Origin: an uncultured Actinomyces sp.
GTDB taxonomy: Bacteria > Actinomycetota > Actinomycetes > Actinomycetales > Actinomycetaceae
NCBI GenBank assembly: GCA_915063485.1
Contig: CAJZDJ010000010.1
Span: forward strand, 1 to 30,563
Length of the DNA: 30,563 nt
Direction of reading: 5' to 3'
Shown: positions 25,118 to 30,563 of the stretch, in pieces
Layout: every line of letters starts with the position of its first letter
Position numbering within the stretch: the stretch's first letter is position 1
Notes under the pieces: generated by a model
Told to the model about the DNA's origin: nothing
The model's database searches: none
The model's input: only the letters and a program-made list of their open reading frames with translations
Translations under genes and position numbers: made by a program

Positions 25118-25785
25118 TTACCCACCTTAGTTGCGCTTAGCTGTCTTTCAATGCGGTGTTGACACAGGCCGAGCAGCCAATCGACCAGCAAAGCTAGGGC
25201 CACTACCAGTATGGCGCCGGCAATCATTTGCGGATAGTTGCGGGTTTTCAGGCCTAAGTAAAGCAGGCGCCCCAGCCCATAGTTGGCGGTATAGGCAGCT
25301 AATGTGGCGGTAGCTATCACCTGCAAACTAGCGCTGCGCAGGCCTGCAACCAGTAAGGGCTGAGCCAGGGGAAGTTCGATTTGGCTAAGAATTTCGCTTT
25401 CTTTCATGCCCAGAGCCCGCGCAGCATCCACTACGCTAGGTGGCGCCCCGGCTACGCCACTGTAGGCTCCAGCTAGCAAAGGTGGAATCGCTAAAGCAAC
25501 TAGCGCCAACACTGGCGCCGGCAGGCCAATACCGATCCAAAGCCCAAACAGGGTCAGTAAACCCAGCGTAGGTATCGCCCGCACCGCGCCGGTTAGATTA
25601 ATCAGCCATTTACCTCGCCCGCTGTGACCAATATAGATCCCCAGCGGCAGCGCAATCACCGCACTGATTACTAGCACTAGGGCGCTAACTCCTAAATGCT
25701 GTACCAGGCGCCAAGCAATACCGCGTTGACCTAGCCAATTGGCGCCGTCGGCAATCCACGTAGCAGCCGCAAGAATTAAGCTCAT
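25114..25785 (-). CDS. opuCD: Osmoprotectant ABC transporter permease (OpuCD-like)
   Basis: Membrane-spanning subunit of the betaine/choline-type importer. I choose ATG 25785, which overlaps the previous stop by four bases and has TGGAGG upstream, giving 223 residues; a TTG start at 25797 is the alternative. About five to six hydrophobic segments are visible, with RAIPTLGLLTLFGLWIGIG and the cytoplasmic EAA-type loop AARALGMKESEILSQIELP that contacts the ATPase. It pairs with the neighbouring permease as a heterodimer. Confidence 0.92.
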   Translation of the reverse strand: MSLILAAATWIADGANWLGQRGIAWRLVQHLGVSALVLVISAVIALPLGIYIGHSGRGKWLINLTGAVRAIPTLGLLTLFGLWIGIGLPAPVLALVALAIPPLLAGAYSGVAGAPPSVVDAARALGMKESEILSQIELPLAQPLLVAGLRSASLQVIATATLAAYTANYGLGRLLYLGLKTRNYPQMIAGAILVVALALLVDWLLGLCQHRIERQLSATKVGK

Positions 25786-26411
25786 GCGCGCCTCCAACCG
25801 CTAAGCAGCCAGTGAGCTAAAGCCACTAACCCATCTAGTAGCAAAGCCAAAATAATCGTAACTACCAAACCGGTGATCACCTCAGCGCTGATACCACGTT
25901 GGAAACCATCAGTAAGCAAAGTACCCAGGCTTGAAATACCAATGAACGCTGCCACCGTAACCAAAGAGATAGTGGAAGTAACCAGTACCCGCGCGGCGCT
26001 AGCAATCACCGCCAAAGCCAGTGGCAACTCGATTTGCCACCAGCGGCGCAAACGCCCATAGCCACAGGCATCAGCACTTAACAACACTTGTTCAGGCAGG
26101 CCACTAAAAGCTTGCACACAGGGGCCAGCCATAATGGCTACCCCGTAAATGCTCAGCACAATCACCATATTGAGGCTAGAGCGCAGCGGGGTACCAATAA
26201 TGACCGGCACCAAAATAAGTAAGGCTAGTGAAGGCAGCGCATACATCGCTCCAACTACACTGACCAGGCCCCGACCAAAAGCAGAGTTAACCGCCGCCCG
26301 CCCTAGTGGAATGGAAATAACTAAGGCGACAACAATCGCGCTTACAGCAATAACTAGATGCTGCCCAAGCAGCTCCAGCACCCAGGCGTAGTTATGAATC
26401 AGCCAGTTCAT
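25782..26411 (-). CDS. opuCB: Osmoprotectant ABC transporter permease (OpuCB-like)
   Basis: Second membrane subunit of the importer, 209 residues with about five hydrophobic segments. Conserved parts include GAMYALPSLALLILVPVIIG and the EAA-type loop LSADACGYGRLRRWWQIELP. It is coupled to both neighbours by four-base ATGA overlaps. CB/CD naming follows gene order in Gram-positive opuC operons and is tentative. Confidence 0.92.
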   Translation of the reverse strand: MNWLIHNYAWVLELLGQHLVIAVSAIVVALVISIPLGRAAVNSAFGRGLVSVVGAMYALPSLALLILVPVIIGTPLRSSLNMVIVLSIYGVAIMAGPCVQAFSGLPEQVLLSADACGYGRLRRWWQIELPLALAVIASAARVLVTSTISLVTVAAFIGISSLGTLLTDGFQRGISAEVITGLVVTIILALLLDGLVALAHWLLSGWRRA

Positions 26412-27238
26412 GGGCGCGCCTTGGTCTGTGAACTGGCGGCTAGTTTGCCTACCGGGACCCCGAGCAAGTCAGTAACTAGACCCGCCTCGTCCACCTGCAA
26501 TCTACGCGCGGCCTGGGAGCGGCCAATAAAGTCGGACACAAACTGGTTTGCGCTTTGGTTTAGTAGCGTGCGGGCGTCGCCTGCCTGTGCGATTTTAGCG
26601 CCAGTTTCTAGCACCACTATCTGGTCACCTAGCTTGAAGGCTTCGTCAACGTCGTGAGTAACCAGCAAAATGGTGGTACCTACTTGATCACGCAGCCAAG
26701 CCACCTGCTCTTGCAGCTGGGTGCGCACAATTGGATCTAACGCTCCAAAAGGCTCATCCATCAGTAGGATATCCGTTTTGTTAGCCAGGGCTCTGGCTAC
26801 CCCTACGCGCTGGCGTTGGCCACCAGAAAGCTGCGCTGGGAAACGGCTAGCATAGTCGCTTTCAAGCCCAACCAGTTCAAGTAGTTCCAGGGCACGCCGG
26901 CGGGCTTTAGCGCGGCTGACACCTTCTAGCAGTGGTACTGTGGCGATGTTTTCTAGCACATTACGGTGGGGAAACAGGCCACCATCTTGGATTACATAAC
27001 CGATCGAGCGCCGTAGTTTCACTGGGTCACTTTCAGCTACATTCTTACCGCGTACCCATACTTTGCCGCTGGTGGGCCTAACCATGGCGTTTACCATGCG
27101 CAGTAGTGAGGTTTTACCGCAGCCTGAGGTACCCAGCAGCACTGTAGTTGAGTGGTGTTTAACTTCTAGGGAGAAGTTTTTTACTGCAAAAGTAACGCCC
27201 TTGTCATAGCTTTTGCTGACATTTTCAAAACGAATCAT
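26408..27238 (-). CDS. opuCA: Osmoprotectant ABC transporter ATP-binding protein (OpuCA-like)
   Basis: ATPase that powers the importer. The 276-residue protein has Walker A GTSGCGKTS at about 36-44, the Q-loop in GYVIQDGGLFPH, signature LSGGQRQRVGVARAL, Walker B ILLMDEPFGALD and the H-loop THDVDEA. It lacks the pair of CBS domains that sense ionic strength in OpuCA/OpuAA of other Gram-positives; the tail after the ATPase is only about 40 residues. First gene of the operon. A terminator for the upstream tRNA fragment lies only about 20 bases before its ribosome site (GAGG), and no promoter is evident in between. Confidence 0.92.
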   Translation of the reverse strand: MIRFENVSKSYDKGVTFAVKNFSLEVKHHSTTVLLGTSGCGKTSLLRMVNAMVRPTSGKVWVRGKNVAESDPVKLRRSIGYVIQDGGLFPHRNVLENIATVPLLEGVSRAKARRRALELLELVGLESDYASRFPAQLSGGQRQRVGVARALANKTDILLMDEPFGALDPIVRTQLQEQVAWLRDQVGTTILLVTHDVDEAFKLGDQIVVLETGAKIAQAGDARTLLNQSANQFVSDFIGRSQAARRLQVDEAGLVTDLLGVPVGKLAASSQTKARP

Positions 27239-27256
27239 GGGGCCTCGCTTTGGTGT

Positions 27257-27284
27257 AAAAAAAGACCCAAGGCTAAGCCTTGGG
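27257..27284 (-). terminator. Intrinsic terminator downstream of the tRNA 3' fragment
   Basis: CCCAAGGCT-A-AGCCTTGGG (27266-27284) is followed on the minus strand by TCTTTTTTT. It is placed where a tRNA terminator would be, nine bases after the tRNA end. Confidence 0.88.
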
Positions 27285-27292
27285 CCAACTCG

Positions 27293-27327
27293 TAGCGGGG
27301 ACAGGATTCGAACCTGCGACCTCCGGG
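27293..27327 (-). other. tRNA 3'-end fragment / attachment site of the integrative element
   Basis: Read on the minus strand, this stretch is the 3' part of a tRNA: anticodon-stem strand CCCGG, variable loop AGGTC, T-arm GCAGG-TTCGAAT-CCTGT, acceptor strand CCCCGCT and discriminator A. The 5' half is missing: no AGCGGGG partner occurs upstream in the next 100 bases, and the sequence diverges at the anticodon loop (no U33). This is the pattern left when an element integrates into the 3' half of a tRNA gene. Similarity to bacterial elongator tRNA-Met 3' ends suggests that target, with modest confidence. Confidence 0.8.
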
Positions 27328-27385
27328 GTCTGCACCTCTTTTTAATGAAACAGTGAGATACAGCCGAGCAATCGTTGCTATCGTG

Positions 27386-27470
27386 CGGTAACTGTCCCGT
27401 TATCCTTCCCTAAAGATACTTGAAGTTACCGGCATATCCCCATGAAAGATAGGGAATAAGGTAGGGACTA
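27386..27470. promoter_or_regulatory. Putative integrase arm-type sites next to att
   Basis: CGGTAACT (27386-27393) and AGTTACCG (27424-27431) form an 8-bp inverted repeat. TAGGGAATA (27450-27458) and TAGGGACTA (27462-27470) are direct repeats 12 bases apart, the second overlapping the integrase stop. TAGGGACTA recurs exactly at 28700-28708 on the other side of int. Confidence 0.5.
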
Positions 27471-28685
27471 CTTTTCCTCCCTACGCCGTGCTCGGGCTGC
27501 CTCGTACAGCGTTGTGAGGTCTGACAGGTCTGAGTATGCCTGAGCGTTCACATCGACCGAGTGGCCGAGCGTTCGAGCACGCAGTAGCGCGTCTACGTCC
27601 GTGCGGTACATGGTGTTGAGGGTGGTTCTCCAGACGTGGGTGCGGTAGGTCTCCAACAGAGGCACTCCGCAGTCGCGAGCCAGATCCTTATAGAACGCCT
27701 TGAGAGCCTTCTGAGCGTTGTATCTGTCCCACTCGGTGTCCGGGTTGAGCGGTGCGCCCACAACATAGGCTCCCCCGACCTCATCTCGTCTACGGATGAG
27801 GTGCTCATAGACCGCAGGCTCGACGAGAGCCGCGACGCGGGTGGTGCCAGTCTTGGCGTTTTCAGCTCGAATAATGCACGCTGGGCGGTTTTGGTCGTCG
27901 GTGATGATGTCGTCCCACATGAGAGTTCTTGCCTCGCTCACACGCAGCCCTGTGGCCATTTGGAGCAGGGTTAGGTCGATGCAGCAGCGGTGGACGGCAA
28001 CGCGGTCTGCCAGCGTGTACCGGCCTCGCTTGGGTGGTACTACACCTTCGGCAGGGTCGAGGGTGAGCAGATGGGTAAGCACACGGTCATATTCGGCTGT
28101 AGTGAGCGCTCGCCCTCCTTCAGGGCGCGTGGTCTTTTTGACCGTTCCTAGGTCGATCCGTGCGCCTGCGAGAGGGTTGAATTCAATGACATCGTCTTTG
28201 ATGAGTTCTTCAAAGAAGTACCTGCTGGCTACTCCCTTGGCGTGCCTGCCGCTCTCTGCGCCGTGCTCAGCAGCGATCCCCTTGAGCAGTTCTTCGATGG
28301 TGCGCCTGCGGGCAACTGAGGCGATGGAGTACCCCTTGAACGCCTCAGTGAGGTAGGTCAGCACAGTCTTGTAGCGGGCCTTGGAGTTGGGCGACAGGCG
28401 TGAGGACTCGGTGATGATGGGTTTGGATACCGTTTCCAGATATTCGGTTGCAAGCGATGATGGTTTCCACGTGCCCCCAGTTCCTCCCTGTGCGAGTAGT
28501 TCAGCAGCTTTTGCGTGCGCACGTGCACGGGCCTCGCCTTTGGTTGAGCCTGTAGTGTCACGCGAGAGGAGACGACCATCCTGGAGTCTGATTTTCCATT
28601 GGATGCGGTATTTGCCGTTGGCAAGACGGACCGGGGTCACGGAGTCGATTGTGTTGGTTCCTGAGGCGATTTGAAGTCTAGGCAT
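27468..28685 (-). CDS. int: Tyrosine-type site-specific integrase
   Basis: Catalyses integration and excision of the element at the tRNA att site. The 405-residue protein has an N-terminal arm-binding region (KYRIQWKIRLQDGRLLSRDTTG), a SAM-like core-binding domain at about 75-175, and the catalytic domain with Arg248 (ATGLRVSEA), His350-Arg353 (THVWR), His375 (LGHS) and the nucleophile Tyr384 (AQAYSDLS). This is a complete set, so it is probably active. It reads toward the att site, as is common. A TATAAT box lies seven bases before its ATG and no well-placed ribosome site is present, so its mRNA may be leaderless. Confidence 0.95.
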   Translation of the reverse strand: MPRLQIASGTNTIDSVTPVRLANGKYRIQWKIRLQDGRLLSRDTTGSTKGEARARAHAKAAELLAQGGTGGTWKPSSLATEYLETVSKPIITESSRLSPNSKARYKTVLTYLTEAFKGYSIASVARRRTIEELLKGIAAEHGAESGRHAKGVASRYFFEELIKDDVIEFNPLAGARIDLGTVKKTTRPEGGRALTTAEYDRVLTHLLTLDPAEGVVPPKRGRYTLADRVAVHRCCIDLTLLQMATGLRVSEARTLMWDDIITDDQNRPACIIRAENAKTGTTRVAALVEPAVYEHLIRRRDEVGGAYVVGAPLNPDTEWDRYNAQKALKAFYKDLARDCGVPLLETYRTHVWRTTLNTMYRTDVDALLRARTLGHSVDVNAQAYSDLSDLTTLYEAARARRREEK

Positions 28686-28691
28686 ACCTTA

Positions 28692-28697
28692 ATTATA
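28692..28697 (-). promoter_or_regulatory. Candidate -10 box of int
   Basis: A perfect TATAAT on the minus strand, ending seven bases before the int start codon. No good -35 at normal spacing is visible. Confidence 0.45.
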
Positions 28698-28738
28698 CAT
28701 AGGGACTAGCAATTGTGGTTCAATTTAACGCTGATGTG

Positions 28739-28768
28739 TTGCCAAATGTAGGTATATGGTGGTATTAT
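28739..28768 (+). promoter_or_regulatory. Candidate promoter of the xis-helicase operon
   Basis: TTGCCA (28739-28744), an 18-base spacer and TATTAT (28763-28768), reading toward the excisionase-like gene. The leader would be about 130 bases and contains the inverted repeat at 28876-28896. Confidence 0.55.
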
Positions 28769-28875
28769 TTTGGCATGCTATAAGGGATGCTGAATAAGCA
28801 AGTAGGCGTGGCCTCCGTCGCCACAAAACCAAGCGATGTAACACCCGTTGCAACCGAGGGATCCCACTCGGGTCG

Positions 28876-28898
28876 CCTAGATCCTCTATATCTAGGAG
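28876..28898 (+). promoter_or_regulatory. Inverted repeat overlapping the ribosome site of the excisionase-like gene
   Basis: CCTAGAT (28876-28882) pairs with ATCTAGG (28890-28896) around a 7-base loop. The ribosome site AGGAG (28894-28898) begins inside the right arm, so folding could limit translation; it could also be a protein-binding site. Confidence 0.55.
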
Positions 28899-28904
28899 AC
28901 CTCA

Positions 28905-29132
28905 ATGTCTACCCCTACTACCCTCGTTACCCCTGCTGTTCTCACTACCGAAGAAGCAGCAATCTATCTCGGCTTGTCTCCTCAGACGCTTGCGAACTGG
29001 AGAGTTCGTGGTCTAGGGCCTGTGTACTTGCGTCTTGGAAGCCCTGGTCGTCCTCGTATCGTGTACCTCCCTGAGGACCTCGATGCATTCCTCCGTGCCA
29101 ACCGCGTTGAGACGACGGGAGGCCAGCGATGA
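28905..29132 (+). CDS. Small helix-turn-helix DNA-binding protein (excisionase-like)
   Basis: A 75-residue protein with a MerR/AlpA-type winged helix: LTTEEAAIYLGLSPQTLANW (about 13-32), then RVRGLGPVYLRLG and a wing ending VYLPEDLDAFLRANR. Proteins like this act as excisionases or small transcription regulators in integrative elements. It is divergent from int and its stop overlaps the helicase ATG by four bases (ATGA), so the two are expressed together. Whether it directs excision, activates int, or both cannot be told from sequence. Confidence 0.88.
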   Translation: MSTPTTLVTPAVLTTEEAAIYLGLSPQTLANWRVRGLGPVYLRLGSPGRPRIVYLPEDLDAFLRANRVETTGGQR

Positions 29133-30563
29133 CGAGCATAAAAAATCACCCCGGCACCCCCAAGGAGAGCACCGAGGCAATCAGTTCTGTTGGCACCCAT
29201 TCTACCACATCTGACAGGCGTGCTGTACGGAAGCCACCAATTAACCAGCTCATCCATGATGAGGTCTTGCTCTTCTTCGACACGAGGGACCAGAGCACAT
29301 GCAGCCCTGAGGACGTGGAGATGGAGCTACTGAACCGGATTAACACGCGTCTGGTCAGTGAGAGCGTGGCTTACGGCCTTAAGGGTAGGGACGCTTATCA
29401 GCAGCTCAAGGCTCTTCCGCCTGCTGTGATTGCGGAGGGTATTCTCAAGCGCGAGCTTAAGCACACGGGTCTGATTGGTAAGTCAAGAGCGACGGCTGAG
29501 CTGATGACCTATGAGGCTGAGGGGCCTGATATGGGGCTGTACGTGCCTGCTGAGGAGCGTATTCGTAGCCTGGCTCGTCAGTACCACTACACGATCTCAC
29601 CCAAGGATCTCAACGCTGTCGTGGAATGTGTGCGCGACTCGGTGCCGTTGCTCAAGGAGAGCGAGGACAGCGATGTCGTGGCATTGGCGAACGGGTTGTT
29701 CAATGTGCGCTCTAAGGAGCTGCGTGATTTCTCACCCGAGGTTGTTCTCACGTCGAAGGCGTTCGTCCCCTTCCTTGCAGACGCTACCTCGTGCCAGGAG
29801 ATTGACGGGTGGCACATTGACAAGTGGTTCAGGGAGCTTGCGAACAATGATCCCGAAGTCGAGCAGCTGTTCTGGGAGAACATTGCGGCCTTGTTCCGCC
29901 CTAATCACCCGTTCGGTAAGGCTATGCTCTTGTACTCCCCTACCGGATCAAATGGTAAGGGTTCCCTTATTGAGTTGATGCGAAACCTCGTGGGAGCTGA
30001 GCGAGTGGCTACGCTTTCAATGTCTGATTTTGGAGAGCAGTATCTTCCTGAGGAGTTGCGTAGCGCTTTTTGCGTTCTCTCGGATGAGAACGAGGTTGGC
30101 GATTACATGAAGCGAGCTGGGGCGTTCAAGGCGTGGGTTACTCACGATTGGACTCGCTTCAACGTTAAGCACGGCCCAATGACGAGTATCAAGGGTCGTG
30201 GCTTGTGTGTGTTCTGTGCCAACGAGTTGCCGTCCTCGAAGGACAAGTCTGAGTCGCTCTATCGCCGTTTTATCCTCATTCCGTTCCGCAAGCGCTATGT
30301 TGGCGCGGATGAGAACAAGGCGATCAAGAACGATTACTTGAAGCGGCCTGAGGTTCTTGCGTACGTCGCGCACAAGGCCCTGATGTGGCCGTGGTTCGAT
30401 TCGTTTATTGAGCCTGCGGTGTGTCAGGAGCTGCTCGGTGAGATGCGCGTTGAGAATGATCCGGTCCTTCAGTTCGCTGAGGAGTTTTTGCCTCAGTTCG
30501 TTTGGGACCTGTTGCCGTGGGGGTTCCTCTACGGGGTGTATTCCGCATGGATGCGCAAAGAGG
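29129..30563 (+). CDS. SF3 helicase, D5/phage P4 primase-helicase type (partial, runs off the window)
   Basis: An open frame of 478 codons with no stop before the window ends. The N-terminal 180 residues I do not recognise; there is no visible primase motif in them. A D5_N-like segment (ALANGLFNVRSKELRDFSP, about 185-203) leads into the SF3 core: Walker A SPTGSNGKGS (270-279), Walker B LSDEN (317-321), sensor CANELP (363-368) and arginine finger RRF (379-381). Such proteins unwind origins in phages, satellites and plasmids, so the element probably replicates on its own. ATG 29129 overlaps the stop of the upstream excisionase-like gene. Codon use differs from the core genome (few CTA, more CTC/CTT/TTG). 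Confidence 0.9.
   Translation, partial: MTSIKNHPGTPKESTEAISSVGTHSTTSDRRAVRKPPINQLIHDEVLLFFDTRDQSTCSPEDVEMELLNRINTRLVSESVAYGLKGRDAYQQLKALPPAVIAEGILKRELKHTGLIGKSRATAELMTYEAEGPDMGLYVPAEERIRSLARQYHYTISPKDLNAVVECVRDSVPLLKESEDSDVVALANGLFNVRSKELRDFSPEVVLTSKAFVPFLADATSCQEIDGWHIDKWFRELANNDPEVEQLFWENIAALFRPNHPFGKAMLLYSPTGSNGKGSLIELMRNLVGAERVATLSMSDFGEQYLPEELRSAFCVLSDENEVGDYMKRAGAFKAWVTHDWTRFNVKHGPMTSIKGRGLCVFCANELPSSKDKSESLYRRFILIPFRKRYVGADENKAIKNDYLKRPEVLAYVAHKALMWPWFDSFIEPAVCQELLGEMRVENDPVLQFAEEFLPQFVWDLLPWGFLYGVYSAWMRKE

Larger units (their letters stand above)
27293..30563. mobile_element. Integrative element, left end (satellite / integrative-plasmid type), continues past window
   Basis: The element is bounded on the left by the tRNA 3' fragment and extends past the right edge. 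It carries a tyrosine integrase (-), then divergently an excisionase-like protein and a replication-type SF3 helicase (+). Base choice differs from the core: I see no CTAG in the 1.4-kb helicase gene but about a dozen in ptsI, and CTA leucine codons are rare here. No repressor, capsid, relaxase or resistance gene is in view, so phage satellite, defective prophage and integrative plasmid all remain possible. Confidence 0.85.

Noticed and set aside
27293..27400. Complete tRNA gene
   Set aside because: Only the 3' half is present; no matching 5' acceptor strand, D-arm or U33 anticodon loop lies upstream on the minus strand.
28787..29074. Plus-strand ORF overlapping the excisionase-like gene
   Set aside because: Most of it is out of frame with the well-supported helix-turn-helix gene, its start lacks a spaced ribosome site, and the protein is low-complexity.

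Overview
The window reads as a chromosomal segment of a high-GC Gram-positive (Actinobacteria). An Actinomycetaceae-like, host-associated organism is my best guess. The reasons are an actinobacterial-type RpiB (GGSGNGE motif), a Nei2-type DNA glycosylase, split single-domain glucose/GlcNAc PTS proteins, an OpuC-type osmoprotectant operon, a likely leaderless gene, and heavy use of CTA leucine codons and the tetranucleotide CTAG. The species is not identifiable from what I can see.

Layout. 215-1855 (+): cysteine synthesis pair cysK-cysE, closed by a strong terminator. 2051-4958 (-): S33 prolyl aminopeptidase, Nei2-type glycosylase and rpiB. 5034-9901 (+): two large zinc peptidases, PepO-like (M13) and PepN (M1), each followed by a strong terminator and by imperfect intergenic tandem repeats. 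10064-12952: a glucose/N-acetylglucosamine-type PTS, with IIA and IIB leftward, IIC rightward behind a leader with an intrinsic terminator, and a second stand-alone IIB with its own palindrome and terminator. 13034-15076 (-): a secreted protein that looks like a GH87 alpha-1,3-glucanase/mycodextranase, behind an AT-rich region with a near-consensus promoter. 15345-17486 (-): 4-alpha-glucanotransferase malQ. 17698-20438 (+): ptsI (enzyme I) translationally coupled to a TesB-type thioesterase. 20587-23948 (-): ettA and fumC. 24170-27238 (-): a four-gene OpuC-like osmoprotectant ABC operon with 4-nt overlaps throughout.

From 27293 to the right edge lies the end of an integrative element. It starts with a 3' tRNA fragment (the att side) and carries a tyrosine integrase, a divergent small excisionase-like helix-turn-helix protein, and an SF3 (D5/P4-type) helicase that runs off the window. 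Codon choice and CTAG content differ visibly from the core, which fits recent acquisition. The order int / xis / replication helicase at a tRNA recalls phage satellites (PICI-like elements) or integrative plasmids, but the rest of the element is outside the window.

Functionally, the centre of the window is a carbohydrate-use region: sugar PTS import (IIA, IIB x2, IIC, EI), maltodextrin processing (MalQ) and a putative secreted alpha-glucan hydrolase. Peptidases, cysteine synthesis and osmoprotectant uptake flank it.
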